From the NCBI GenBank assembly GCA_002077065.1, contig NAJO01000052.1, positions 1-64,000 on the forward strand: DNA of 64,000 nucleotides. Direction: 5' to 3'. Position 1 is the first letter of the stretch. Each line of letters opens with the position of its first letter. The notes under the pieces were generated by a model that saw nothing but the letters and a program-made list of their open reading frames with translations, made no database searches and was not told the origin of the DNA. Below are positions 54,554 to 64,000 of this stretch, piece after piece. The DNA is from Cryoendolithus antarcticus (taxonomy: Eukaryota > Ascomycota > Dothideomycetes > Cladosporiales > Cladosporiaceae). The position numbers were made by a program, and so were the translations under genes.

Positions 54554-56317
54554 TTGCACAATATGGACGATACTGAGATCCTCCCCGGTTCTCTAGTCTC
54601 TGCATCACCATCTGGAGAGCTCATAGCGAGCATCGTAGATGGTAAGCTTCGAGTCCGCGCCGTCCAGGCGTCCGAGCTAAGCAACGACATCACAATTCGT
54701 CCACCATTCAAGGAGATCACCTCCATCCGATGGTCGGCGGACAGCACACGCATCCTGATCACCTCGCATAACTTGATCGAGCTGGTTAGTCTGGACGATC
54801 AGGGTAGTCGAATGCGCATCTCGAACGGCAGTGGAAGTCTTGGTCGTCTCCAGTCAGCCGACTTCGTGAGCGACAGCAACGTCTTCGTCATCTGGGAGTT
54901 CGGTAGGGCCAAGATCTACAGCTTGGGTGGAACGCTCAATTTCACCACAGATCTGAAGACACAGACCGCTACTCGTGCTTGGGCGCTGAGGACAAAGACT
55001 GGCAAGACTCCCTCGCCAGTTGCTTTGTTGTTTCAGTCGACTGCGCAGGATCAACTGAGTCTCCACATGCCCCTGACTGGAGAGACTTTAATTTCGACAT
55101 CATTGGACACCACCGATGCTCAAAGTCTCTCATGGTCTCCGGACGGCAACTGGCTGGCGGTGCTGGACACTGGGTATGCTCGGCCGAGCGTGGTGATCTT
55201 CACGCAAAGCGGACATCGGTTTCGAGAATACCCATCTGTCACTGATAGCAGGGACGAGTTCGTGGGTCTTCTCGTGAAGACTGTGATGTGGTCACCAGAC
55301 TCTAGCTCTTTGGCCGTGTCGCGATACGATGGCTCAATTGTATTACTCACGACACGAACGTTTTCCTCGAGAGCCATTATTGAGCATAGCACGACGATCG
55401 AGCAGCCTGGATTAGACGCTACAGATCAGGCCGTCATCTGGCAGGAAGTTGTGTCTGCAACCAACGTGCGCTCATACAATCGTATTGCACAGCCCATGTC
55501 TCCTCCTCTGTCGCGTATGAAGTCCTCCACCGAACCATCTGAGCTTGGCGTGGCTGAGGCGCGCTTCAGCAGCGATGGAAAGTATCTCGCCACGCGAGAC
55601 GAGCGTATGCTGAGCACGGTCTGGATCTGGAATGTTGTCACGCTCTGTGCTCATGCGGTCATCATACAGCACAGTAACGTGCGACGTATGCACTGGTACC
55701 CTTCCATCCCAAATACCCTGCTGCTAGACTGTGCCGAAAGCATTGCGTACATCTTCGACCCATCTAGCTCGGAGCCTCCCATAGCGATGCCAGTCGAGAT
55801 GCCAGCTACGCCAATTCTCTCGTTCCTCCCCTCGATAGACGTCTCAGACAAACCTACGATCCTCGCCTCGATCAAGTCTTCCTTCCGACTGATCTACCCA
55901 CATGGCCGGAAGCAGATGAAACGACCAGTCCTCTCCGGCTCGAAGGTCTTCGACGCAGGCGTCAGCCACACACCCACCCGTAGTGGTGAGCCAAACGCAG
56001 ACGAAGACGACTCCCTAATCGAAGCTCTCACGGGCCGTAAGTCCGCGTCCCAGCCGTCATACACCGAGCAAGTAGAGGTAGACGCTGATGCAGATGGCGT
56101 TACCGTCGAGCTGGACGACACTTTCGGACAGAAACGAGGAATGCAGACGAGGAGTGGAGCTTCGCACGCTGATGTCTTTGAGGAAAGTGATGCTTTCATC
56201 CAGCTTGGCAATGGGGAAGGGTTGGACGACACATTCCATGGGAAGGCAGGTAACAGGGACAGGGCGAAGAAGGAAGCGAGTGACCATGATCCTTTGGACG
56301 ATAGCGACATCTTCTGA
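54554..56317 (+). CDS. WD40-repeat protein, Wdr8/WRAP73-like
   Basis: A beta-propeller scaffold. The WRAP73/Wdr8 family works at spindle poles and centrosomes; in fission yeast Wdr8 pairs with Msd1 to anchor microtubule minus ends. Single exon, 587 residues. WD-type blades are visible as ITSIRWSADSTRILITSHNL, AQSLSWSPDGNWLAVLDTGY, VKTVMWSPDSSSLAVSRYDG and ARFSSDGKYLATRDERM. The family-typical stretch MLSTVWIWNVVTLCAHAVII followed by NVRRMHWYPSIPNTLLL supports the assignment over other WD proteins. The last 140 residues are acidic and low-complexity, probably disordered. The first Met could be at residue 1 or at residue 4 (MDDTEIL). It shares its promoter region with HSP104, but I see no functional link beyond position. 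Confidence 0.78.
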   Translation: MHNMDDTEILPGSLVSASPSGELIASIVDGKLRVRAVQASELSNDITIRPPFKEITSIRWSADSTRILITSHNLIELVSLDDQGSRMRISNGSGSLGRLQSADFVSDSNVFVIWEFGRAKIYSLGGTLNFTTDLKTQTATRAWALRTKTGKTPSPVALLFQSTAQDQLSLHMPLTGETLISTSLDTTDAQSLSWSPDGNWLAVLDTGYARPSVVIFTQSGHRFREYPSVTDSRDEFVGLLVKTVMWSPDSSSLAVSRYDGSIVLLTTRTFSSRAIIEHSTTIEQPGLDATDQAVIWQEVVSATNVRSYNRIAQPMSPPLSRMKSSTEPSELGVAEARFSSDGKYLATRDERMLSTVWIWNVVTLCAHAVIIQHSNVRRMHWYPSIPNTLLLDCAESIAYIFDPSSSEPPIAMPVEMPATPILSFLPSIDVSDKPTILASIKSSFRLIYPHGRKQMKRPVLSGSKVFDAGVSHTPTRSGEPNADEDDSLIEALTGRKSASQPSYTEQVEVDADADGVTVELDDTFGQKRGMQTRSGASHADVFEESDAFIQLGNGEGLDDTFHGKAGNRDRAKKEASDHDPLDDSDIF

Positions 56318-56557
56318 GCGACTAAAACTGCACTGTCACGGTCATCTTGACCCTCGATACCCGATTAGGTCCACGGGACACAGCGCACGAACATGGGTCT
56401 TGTACCACGCCGATACAGCAGCAAACATACGCACTGACAGTGCACATGGGACACTGTATGGATGCCAACGCGCATGGCTAACAAGTATGAGAGGCACGAG
56501 CACCGAAGCAAAGGCTAGCGTGCGCCTGATTGGCGGATTGACGGCTCAGTGGCGATT

Positions 56558-57325
56558 CTACTTCTTCCAGATATCCGAGTTCACGCCATCAATCTCAAGC
56601 AAGCTCTGCTTCGGCGGCTCAGCACCAAGCAGCAACTTCATCTCCGGATCGCCCTTCTCCATCTGACAGCAACGTTAGCAAACACCCTAAACGATGCCTC
56701 TGGAACCGCTACTCACCGCCCGCTTATACGCCGGCCTCTCACTACACTCCCCAACCCACCTCAACACATTCCCATACCCCTGCAAACTCACCGGCCCAAA
56801 CCACCGCTGCGTCGTGACAACATAAAGCGTCATTACGTCCGCGGCGCTAAACTGCTCGCCAGCAAGCCACCTCGCTTTCCCCAACCGCTCATCCAGCACC
56901 TGCAATGCGCCCGCAGTCCTCGCCTGCGCGAATTGCTTCGCCATGCCTTCCGGGGAGCCTTCGGCCATGCCCATGAACATACTCGTCACGAACGCGGGCT
57001 GTAAGGTGCCGTTCGCGAAGTGGAACCAGCGCAGATACTCCGCGTAGTTTGGATCGTCTGGTTTCAGGGCGAGGCGGCCAGAGCCGTGTTTCGTGATGAT
57101 CCATTCGGCTATCGCGGCTGACTCGTTGAGCGTGATGCCATGATCGGAGTCCTCTAAGAACGGGGCTTTACCTGTGGAGTTTCCGGGGAGAGATTTGAGG
57201 GATTCTGGCGCGAGGGCTGGGGCGCGGGTGTGTTTTACTAGCTTGTAGGGGATTTCGAGTTCTTCGAGGAGCCAGAGTATGCGTTCGGACTGGGAGATTC
57301 CGAGGTGGTGGACCGTGAGGGGCAT
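56558..57325 (-). CDS. Glutathione S-transferase
   Basis: Cytosolic enzyme joining glutathione to electrophiles; 237 residues. Exons are 56717-57325 and 56558-56662; the 54-base intron (GTGAGT to GACAG) adds the C-terminal helix EKGDPEMKLLLGAEPPKQSL, so a model ending at the unspliced stop would be short. The N-terminal thioredoxin-like domain (about residues 1-85) has LGISQSERILWLLEELEIPY, GKAPFLEDSDHGITLNESAA with the Pro and Glu-Ser glutathione-binding residues, and the Ser of SQSER as the likely activating residue. The helical C-domain follows (ARWLAGEQFSAADVMTLYVV, with the N-capping motif SAAD). It resembles fungal GTT1/URE2-like classes, with the class not firmly assigned. It is convergent with the Wdr8-like gene. 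Confidence 0.9.
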
Positions 57326-57665
57326 GGTGGTTGTGTGCGCAGAATCGGATGGACGGAAGGGAGGTAGAGAAGAGATCAGTCGTTAAGCGCAACGTTTGGC
57401 GACATTGTGTTTGAGGTTGTAAATGAAGTCCTTGATTGAAGGTAGATATGAGCTCGAGATTCATGTGTTTAGCAAAGCGAATTGACTTTCGCCCCTCTCC
57501 AACCTCGGTAACAGCGCTTTGAGCTCTGCCAACGGCGCAACAACATGAGTTCCCGTTTAGCGCCGGTGCCACGGAATTGCATCTGTCGCTCACTTGCAGT
57601 AACAAGTCTGGGTTTCCCATTCAGCTCGAGTCATGTCACCTCACAGACTCTTCTCCTCCACCTAC
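57326..57665. other. Intergenic, nothing recognised
   Basis: Upstream of the GST gene and downstream of the transporter remnant. No gene. Confidence 0.5.
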
Positions 57666-58770
57666 TCAACCCCTCCCCTTCTCTCCCATCACCGCAAACG
57701 CCTTGAACCTATTTTCCTCGTCCGCAGCAGTCGTCCGAATAACCCTCGTGTTCTCCTGATTCAGCCCCATAAGCACTCGCGGCTTGTTGTAGAACATCTG
57801 ATCGATCTGCTCCAACGAGCGGCCCGACGTCTCGATAGCGAAGAAGTACGTCAGCGGGCAGAAGCTCGCGCACACGATGGCCCAGATCCAGAAGTAGTTG
57901 CCGCCGATGGCGTTCATGGCTATGGGCGTGATCATTACGACGATGACTTCGGAAGATATTAGTCGGGGTTTTCCCATCCAGTTCGAGAACTTACAATTGG
58001 AGATCCAGTGGCTGAAGACACCCACTGCAGTCGCCTTGTTTCGCACTCGCAATGGCTGGATCTCTGCCGAATACGACCAACTGACCTATTGCGGTGTCAG
58101 CACGTGTCCAACGCGTACGTGGTACAGATGTGGCCTTGCCGGAAGTATGCCCAGAGTGAAGCAATCCAAAAATAGAAAGCTGAATGCTACCGCCCCCGCC
58201 GCCCCGGTGGAGTTCTTGGCAAGCAGGCAGGCGGCGATGACGGCCATACAAATCGCGCAACCTGCCGAGGAAAAAATTACGGACCAGCGGCGACCGAGCT
58301 TGTCCATGTAGAAGTACGGCGGCCAGCTCATGATAGCGTATTGGGTGAACGCGACGGAGGCGAGGATGAGTGCCATCTGCGTGGAGAACCCGAGGTAGCG
58401 CTCGAAGATGTAGGCGAGGTAGTAGCAAAGGGCGTTGACGCCGGACCATTGGTTCATCATGTATGGGCCCATGCCGAGGAGAACCTGTACGTAGTTGTTC
58501 AGCTTCGCGATCTGTTAGACAGTGAGGACGCATCTCACTTACCCTCTGCAAATTGCGCGACTTTCCCGCGTTACTGAAGACTTCTGACCATGATGCTTCA
58601 CCATCTGCAGCCTCGAGATTGATCGCTTCCAAGATTTCATTCAGCTGACCAGTGACTCCTGGATCATGGTCGTCTTTGTCGAGCAGTCGAGCGATGACAT
58701 GTCTCGCGTTGTGCTGTAGGCAGTGGCAAGTGGTTCGTTGCTCGCAACGAAAGCGAGTCCAGCATCATGA
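57666..58770 (-). pseudogene. 5'-truncated sugar transporter (MFS, sugar porter family)
   Basis: Only the second half of a hexose/maltose-type transporter is present. The open frame begins near 58770 without an ATG and becomes recognisable at ARHVIARLLDKDDHDPGVTG, the central loop, then INLEAADGEASWSEVFSNAG and YMMNQWSGVNALCYYLAYIF (helix 7). The remaining pieces are 58543 upward, 58140-58511, 57995-58085 and 57666-57946. They cover helices 7-12 with MDKLGRRWSVIF, WSYSAEIQPLRVRNKATAVG and FAIETSGRSLEQIDQMF and end normally. The intron 58086-58139 starts with GC (GCAAGG) rather than GT. Helices 1-6 and the first half's signatures are absent from the upstream 900 bases. I read it as a truncated relic, although the remaining splice sites and frames are intact, so the loss may be recent. 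Confidence 0.7.
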
Positions 58771-59521
58771 GCTGCGCAGTCGGAGAATGTCTGCCCAAAC
58801 CATACCTCGAGTTGCCCCAAATCTAAACCAAGAGAAGACCCAGAGGTGATACCAGTGACAGCGCGGAGAGGATCCAGTCCTGAGGCAGTGGGGTGCATCT
58901 TCAGTCAGTACAAGAGGTGAAGTTTGGCGACCACCACTCGGCATTGGGCAGCTCAAAAGAGGAAAGCCGGTGAGTTGGTTAGGGCTATCTAAGCGCTTTG
59001 CCGTGGTCCTCAATCGCTGGCGCAGAGGATAGCCAGGTCATAGACGGGTCCTCGGGAAGTAGCGCTGCCAGCCTGCCACCATGCGAGCGTTGGCTCGGCA
59101 TTAGGGAGCGCTGATATATACAGTCGATGATTCCAATCTGGCAACGACCAACGGGTGGACGTATTCGCTGGCAATGCTTGCATAAGTCTCGCGATCCATG
59201 GTGTTGCAGGACCTATTCACCAGGTCGTCCATGTGAAGTGCCTGATTGGATTTGGCAAGGGTATTGGTGATTGAGAAGGGGTATGGTGTTCTCGGGAACG
59301 CCAAGGCTAGCACCCGCTAGTCCAGGGTGCCATACAGCGAGTGAGAGCTCATCCTACGACATCATTCCCTGCTTCCACTCCAGGCATTCCCTGCCCTAGC
59401 AGAGAGATGCCGGTGTTTTCGAGTAGGTGCCAACGCTTCAGTTTCTGACAAGGAAAGTAGCAGTCGAGCAATTGATTCGAAATATTGGCATTGGAAAATC
59501 GTCGCATCTACAGGCATCCCA
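58771..59521. other. Intergenic upstream of the truncated transporter
   Basis: I searched here on the minus strand for the missing first half of the transporter and found none. Other frames are not protein-like. Confidence 0.5.
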
Positions 59522-60445
59522 ATGGCGACCTGTGACGACGCTGGAGACATGTAAGTAGACCCAGCAATACCGCACTCCGGGTTTGATTGGAAAGCGTGCC
59601 TTCGAGATCAACACGCTCACTTCCATCTGCCATTCAGAGTGCTCGTGTGCAACGCATCGGTTCCTCTACTGCAGCTCCCAGCCGAGCTCCGTTGCCAGAT
59701 CTTCGACCTTCTTCTAACCGATGAACAATACGTCCATGTCGGCGAGCTAGGGCACAGTCTGCGTGGCTACCACACGAGTACCCATACTTGCCTGGATCCG
59801 CCGAAGCAAAGAACCCTGGAGTCGTTACCTCCTCTTGCGCCGTGGGCTCGTCGACACGCACGATGCATGCAGTCCAAGGCATCCTACATATTCAGCCTTC
59901 CCCTCGTCTGTAAAGCGTTCCACAACGCCTTCACTCCTACTCTACTAGGCTCAACGACCTTCATCTTCGCGGACAGAGTCTACTTAGAGAACTTCCTCGC
60001 ACGCCTCAAACCCTGGCAACGCGAGCAAATCCGCCACATCGTGCTTTGCTGCACTTCCACACGGCAGCCGTGGCGCCTACCGCTACACGACATCACGCTC
60101 TCACGTCTCACCGGACTCCGGAAACTCACAATATACGTTGAGGTCACGCAAGAGGACCTGGGCCCGTACCGTTCAGACAACTCGATCACGAGGGAAGGCC
60201 AGGATGGCAGACTTGGAGGGCTAGTGAGGTTCCGTTGGCTGAGGCTTGCAGAATCTGAGATGATCATTGTGCAGCCATGGTATCTGGAGGGGACTCCCAG
60301 GACTCTGCTGCCGGACTACGTTGAAGCGGCTTGGGTGAAGCGGATGATGCGACGGATCTTGGGAGACAGGAAAGATAGTGTCGTCACGAGAGTACGGCGT
60401 AACGATGATGATGGAATAACGGCGCAACCTGGTATGATTATGTAG
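59522..60445 (+). CDS. F-box-like protein
   Basis: Exons are 59522-59550 and 59638-60445; the small first exon MATCDDAGD with a GTAAGT donor joins to VLVCNASVPLLQ in frame, giving 278 residues. Without it the long frame has no ATG, which is why I include it. The N-terminal LLQLPAELRCQIFDLLL is the F-box-like helix pair found in a large fungal family in which a short motif precedes a variable domain. A conserved block FSLPLVCKAFHNAFTPTLLG, typical of that family, follows. The rest is mixed alpha/beta with no further domain. Such proteins may act as substrate adaptors for SCF ubiquitin ligases, but many have never been tested. No membrane segment or signal peptide. Confidence 0.7.
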
Positions 60446-60499
60446 CCATGCACGATAAACGCTGTCCATTGGAAGGCTCTACATTCAGGCTGCTATAGA

Positions 60500-61829
60500 T
60501 CACCCGTTGAACGGATGTTCACCGAACTGGGAGCGTTGCCCTAGATACACGCCATGTGCCTGCATCTTCTTCGCAAAGTCCAGGATAGCCTCATCATACT
60601 GCTTTCGACTGATCTCGCCACCCAGCAGCTCACCAAGCCTCAACGCATCAAAGGCAGCCTGTCCAGTGGAAGCAGCAGTGTGCGGTCGGAAGCCAGCCAA
60701 TGCATCGCCCACCAACACCAGCTTGCCACCAAGGAAACTGTTCTGTTCGCTGATGTTGTCTGTCACAGCCTGGATAAAAGCTTCCTTGGTCTTGTTGACG
60801 ACCTCTGCATACTGCGGTGGGAGCACTTCTGGGGCGAGCTTCTTCTGCTCCTCCCATACCGAGGGCTTCATGGTACCGATCGGCAAAGTGATAGCATGTC
60901 GCTTGCCATCTGTGCCTGTCATCAAGTCTTCGAGCTCGTCGCTACCTTCGGGGTAGTTGCGGTACCAGATCCAGTTGAAGAGTCTTTTGCCGGGCTCCAG
61001 AGTGCCATCGTGACCTGGGATCAGGTAGCCGAGTAATTGGCAGCCGGCTTGATGGAAGAAGGCGAACTGCTCACTGAAGACCTTCGCAGCTGATTCAGAG
61101 AGCTCTGTCTCAGGCAAAGTCCCTCGCCACGCTACGTAGCCTACGTATGAACGGGTAGAGTCGGGGTTCAGTAGACGCCGCATCGTCGACGAGCCTCCGT
61201 CTGCGCCAATGACCATGTCCGCTTCCGCACTCTGTTCGCCAGAGTCTTGATCCGTCCAAGTGACTTTGACTTTGTGGCCAGCTTCCTCAATGGACTTGAT
61301 GGTACAGCCGTTCTCGTACTGCGCCTTCGGTCTGCCGTCAGGCTTGAGACCGGCGACATACTCACTCTGCAGTCCATCAACTCGCCATCGTAAAAGATGA
61401 TATCTGATCGATATCAGGCTGGGCATTCCAATCTAGAGCCATAGTAACTCACAGCAGATCCCAGCTAGTCATCCGCTGCTGTCGATTCTCCACACTGCCT
61501 TCCATCACCTCGCCCTTGCGATTCAGATAAAGCCGACGTTTGCTCGTGATAGCGATCTCTCGTCCCGGCCTCACGACCTTTTCGAAGAACTCCTGCGTCT
61601 CATTACCCGCAACAACACCAGCGCCTTGATTATGAAGCAGGTTCGTGGGTGATCGTTCTAGAATCCTGACTGATGGCGGATCTTTGGAAGACAAGAAAGT
61701 CAAGGCGTGCATCAAGCCAGCGAGAGAGCCGCCGACTATGATCACGGACTTGGGGTGGAGCTCGGTCATCTTCTGGAAGGCTTCAGGGAAGGCGAATGGG
61801 AAGGGGCGTACGGTTTTAAACAAATTCAC
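60500..61829 (-). CDS. FAD-dependent aromatic monooxygenase (2,6-dihydroxypyridine hydroxylase-like)
   Basis: A single-component flavin hydroxylase using NAD(P)H and O2, 426 residues. Exons are 61453-61829 and 60500-61403; the 49-base intron (GTGAGT to GATCAG) joins SWDLL to YHLLRWRVDGLQSEYV in frame. The Rossmann FAD motif is VIIVGGSLAGLMHALTF near the N-terminus, MVIGADGGSSTMRRLL is the DG motif, and LVLVGDALAGFRPHTAASTG is the GD motif with the ribityl-binding Asp. All three signatures of the family are therefore present. The overall pattern (VGGSxxGL and RPHTAAS) resembles 2,6-dihydroxypyridine 3-monooxygenases and related ring hydroxylases; the substrate is unproven. An alternative start at 61769 (MTELHPK) begins nearer the FAD motif. 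Confidence 0.85.
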
Positions 61830-62252
61830 CTGCTAAGCTGACACGGTCATGGATGTTAAGAAATTCATCTACAGATGTATAACGATTGAAGGAAAAGGAC
61901 TCAATAATGTACACGTACCAACCGCTTCGACGTAGCGAACTACCCAGTCAGAGGTTGATGAACCACGTCACCAGCAGGCATGCTTAGCTTCGGCACTTAC
62001 CTCACAATCGATGCCACCCCATCGATCTGTAAGCGACAAGGACACAGGACTATTACTGGCATGATCATAAATCTCTGTTCCACGACCCATGTCGTGATGC
62101 TCGAGATGCCGGCGTGGAATGGGAAGGGGCGACCTCATGCACAGGTGATGTCGCCTAAAAAAGTCGTTGCTGGGCCAACAAATTGTCCAAACACGCGACT
62201 TCAGCATTCCTCATGCACGGGTTCGGAACGGTGAATACCACAGTATGCGCAA
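61830..62252. other. Divergent intergenic region, nothing recognised
   Basis: Upstream of both the FAD monooxygenase and the membrane protein at 62253. No clear motif. Confidence 0.5.
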
Positions 62253-63746
62253 ATGGACGATCAAGAAAGCAGCACAGGTCAGGTCGCTGGAGTGGAGAGC
62301 AGTTCACCGAAGATAACGCTGTCGGAAGGCGTTAGGAAAGCATACGGACTCGATGCGCCGAACTCAAGAAGGGATGATGGCTTCGTGACCGAGAGCGAAG
62401 ATGAGGATGTCAGACCAGACCGGAAGTCGAACCACAGCCATGCGACAACGAACGAGTCTCGCTATTACTCTCGACCTTTCACACCCCTCACGCCCACCCG
62501 CCCGCGACTCCGACGTCTAAGGACCGGTTCGCCCACCAGAAGCGCGACAAATAGTCCGCGATCTCAGCGGCGGACTCCCAGACCCAACCTCGACTATCCT
62601 CTAATCCTATTGCACATCACACTCCTGCCAGTCTCTCTTTCCTGGTCCTACGCCTCGCTCCAGAGCTTGTTGCCAGCAAAGACATGGCAGAACCTACAAC
62701 GCCTCGAGTCCAAGATCTCAGCCACGATGCTGCAGCGTGGACTACTGGTTCCACATCCAGAGGGAGATCTTGAGGTACTGGTGGAAAGGCTATTGGAGGC
62801 ACTGGACTTGGGCGAGGGGAGGGTGACGAAATGCGGACATTTCCGCCGTCCCGCCCGGCTCTCAATGGACTCGCTGTCGAGTGACTCTGGTCTTGGATCC
62901 AGCGTGTCGGACTTCGATGGTACGGATGCATGCGACACATGCGGCGAGGCGGTGGATGAGGGCGGGACTAGCAGCAAAGCCTGGACTGTGCGCATCTTTG
63001 CGGCGAACGGGCTAATGGGTAGAGAAGCGTGGAGTGCAGCGTGGCGAGAGATGGAAAGCGTTGATGTGGAGATCGTGCCGCGGATCGATGGCGAGACAAG
63101 GCGAAAGCTTGAGGAGAGGAAGAGAGAGGAAGCTGCTGAGGAGATGGAGAGAGCAGAGGATGAGGAGACAAGGATACGAGAGCTTGTGGAGGAGCAAATG
63201 CTTTTGGCGTACGAGCGTGTCAAAACAGAAACGGAAGAGGTCGAGCGCCAGCAACACGAGACGTTGAACGACCTTGCCCTGGGTCGTGAAGCGGAGTCAA
63301 CAGACACCAGAAGGCACTCAGACCTACCTCCCATCTACCGGCCCAAGGATATCCCGCTCTCGATCCTCCTGCGAAACTACATCTACCTCCTAGCGCAAGA
63401 CTGGCGTAATGTGGCCATCGGATGTCTGGCACTGCTTGTCTTGGCGTTGGCTACCACGTCGGGATCGGAAGGCACACCTGAGACCATGCCAGCTGTCTCG
63501 GACAGCGTATATGGCGTACTGGGCTCGATGCCTGAGGTCGGCCAGACCGTTTCGAGGTCAGCAAATGCCGCCATCGGTGATGTATCTTCCCGTATCCGTC
63601 CCACTGGCGCCACGACGCCCAGCCTTGTGCAGGAAGCAGGCAAGAAGGTGACAGAGATAGGGCTGTATGAGCAGCACAGGCTGACCTCGCCGGTGTACAA
63701 TTTGGCAAGACTATTCGAGCCGCAGATGTGCGGAGTAGGGGAATGA
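62253..63746 (+). CDS. Unrecognised membrane protein with coiled coil
   Basis: Single exon, 497 residues, not a family I can name with confidence. The first 110 residues are Ser-, Arg- and Pro-rich and disordered, with phosphosite-like SPRS and TPTRP runs. A hydrophobic segment at about 115-140 (LILLHITLLPVSLSWSYASL) is followed by a charged helix, two cysteine pairs (CGHF and DACDTCGEA) that could bind a metal, and a long coiled coil at about 277-345 (RRKLEERKREEAAEEMERA). A second hydrophobic segment near 395 (NVAIGCLALLVLALATTSG) follows PKDIPLSILLRNYIYLLAQD. Two membrane passes with a coiled coil between them suggest an ER or nuclear-envelope protein, which is inference. The frame is long and consistent, so I think the gene is real. 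Confidence 0.75.
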   Translation: MDDQESSTGQVAGVESSSPKITLSEGVRKAYGLDAPNSRRDDGFVTESEDEDVRPDRKSNHSHATTNESRYYSRPFTPLTPTRPRLRRLRTGSPTRSATNSPRSQRRTPRPNLDYPLILLHITLLPVSLSWSYASLQSLLPAKTWQNLQRLESKISATMLQRGLLVPHPEGDLEVLVERLLEALDLGEGRVTKCGHFRRPARLSMDSLSSDSGLGSSVSDFDGTDACDTCGEAVDEGGTSSKAWTVRIFAANGLMGREAWSAAWREMESVDVEIVPRIDGETRRKLEERKREEAAEEMERAEDEETRIRELVEEQMLLAYERVKTETEEVERQQHETLNDLALGREAESTDTRRHSDLPPIYRPKDIPLSILLRNYIYLLAQDWRNVAIGCLALLVLALATTSGSEGTPETMPAVSDSVYGVLGSMPEVGQTVSRSANAAIGDVSSRIRPTGATTPSLVQEAGKKVTEIGLYEQHRLTSPVYNLARLFEPQMCGVGE

Positions 63747-64000
63747 ACTCGATGAGTTGATCCTTGCCTTCGTGTGTTTGCTGCAGATGACGAGATGTTT
63801 GAGCGTTCTGAGCGAATGTGCTTTTGACAGATACCCTAATCGCTTAGACAGTAGCAGTATGTAGATGAGCATGAGTGATGAAATGGAGATACTGTACCCA
63901 GCATCAGGGTTCATGACCGGGTTTGTGACAAGACCTTACGCCAGTCCCTCACGCAGTGCACTTAGCTGTTGCGTGCGAGCCCACAGTCGGACCTTTCCTG
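63747..64000. other. Right end of window, nothing recognised
   Basis: 3' region of the preceding gene; no further feature seen. Confidence 0.5.

Noticed and set aside
1..64000. tRNA genes, CRISPR arrays or intact transposons
   Set aside because: I saw no convincing T-loop with matching acceptor arms, no regularly spaced repeats and no transposase or reverse-transcriptase motifs; a dedicated scan (tRNAscan-SE, RepeatMasker) could still find something small.

Overview
The window is chromosomal DNA of a filamentous ascomycete (Pezizomycotina). The reasons are short GT-AG introns of about 50-90 bases, several Zn2Cys6 regulators, a WSC-domain secreted protein, a fungal rhodopsin-like membrane protein, and housekeeping genes of fungal type (HSP104, ATP12, DUS1, choline kinase, an OSH-type oxysterol-binding protein). 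A Dothideomycete is my guess from gene flavour, not something shown by the sequence. I recognised about 25 genes, of which one is cut by the left edge and two are broken.

Layout. 1-1437 holds the N-terminal part of a Zn2Cys6 regulator that runs off the left edge. It is followed by about 4.2 kb with no convincing gene. 5685-16517 is a transport and catabolism block: a DHA1-type MFS transporter, a DUF4202 protein, a DAL5/FEN2-family transporter divergent from a TauD-type dioxygenase, a maltose-acetyltransferase-like enzyme and a GPR1/FUN34/YaaH transporter. 17316-34210 is mostly housekeeping: choline kinase, an LSB5-like VHS/GAT protein, a DUF2235 hydrolase, ATP12, a large Zn2Cys6 regulator and an ankyrin-PH-FFAT-ORD oxysterol-binding protein.

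35380-47639 is the most unusual part. Two unrecognised gene families, here called A and B, occur as A1-B1 (35380-37615), A2-B2 (40114-43619) and a lone inverted B3 (45993-47639). A rhodopsin-like gene and DUS1 lie between them. B proteins share an unfamiliar N-terminal module and end in a Myb/SANT-like region. B1 is broken by in-frame stops and lies in the same frame as A1, as if an A-B gene pair had been fused by deletion.

48466-63746 contains a triple-WSC secreted protein, HSP104 with a heat-shock element upstream, a divergent Wdr8/WRAP73-like WD protein, a glutathione transferase, a 5'-truncated sugar transporter with a GC-AG intron, an F-box-like protein, an FAD monooxygenase and an unrecognised two-segment membrane protein.

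Genes that may work together: the divergent transporter and TauD dioxygenase could form a sulfonate (or similar anion) uptake and cleavage pair. Their shared intergenic region carries a CACGTG site. All exon joins were worked out by hand from reading frame and splice consensus, without transcript data.
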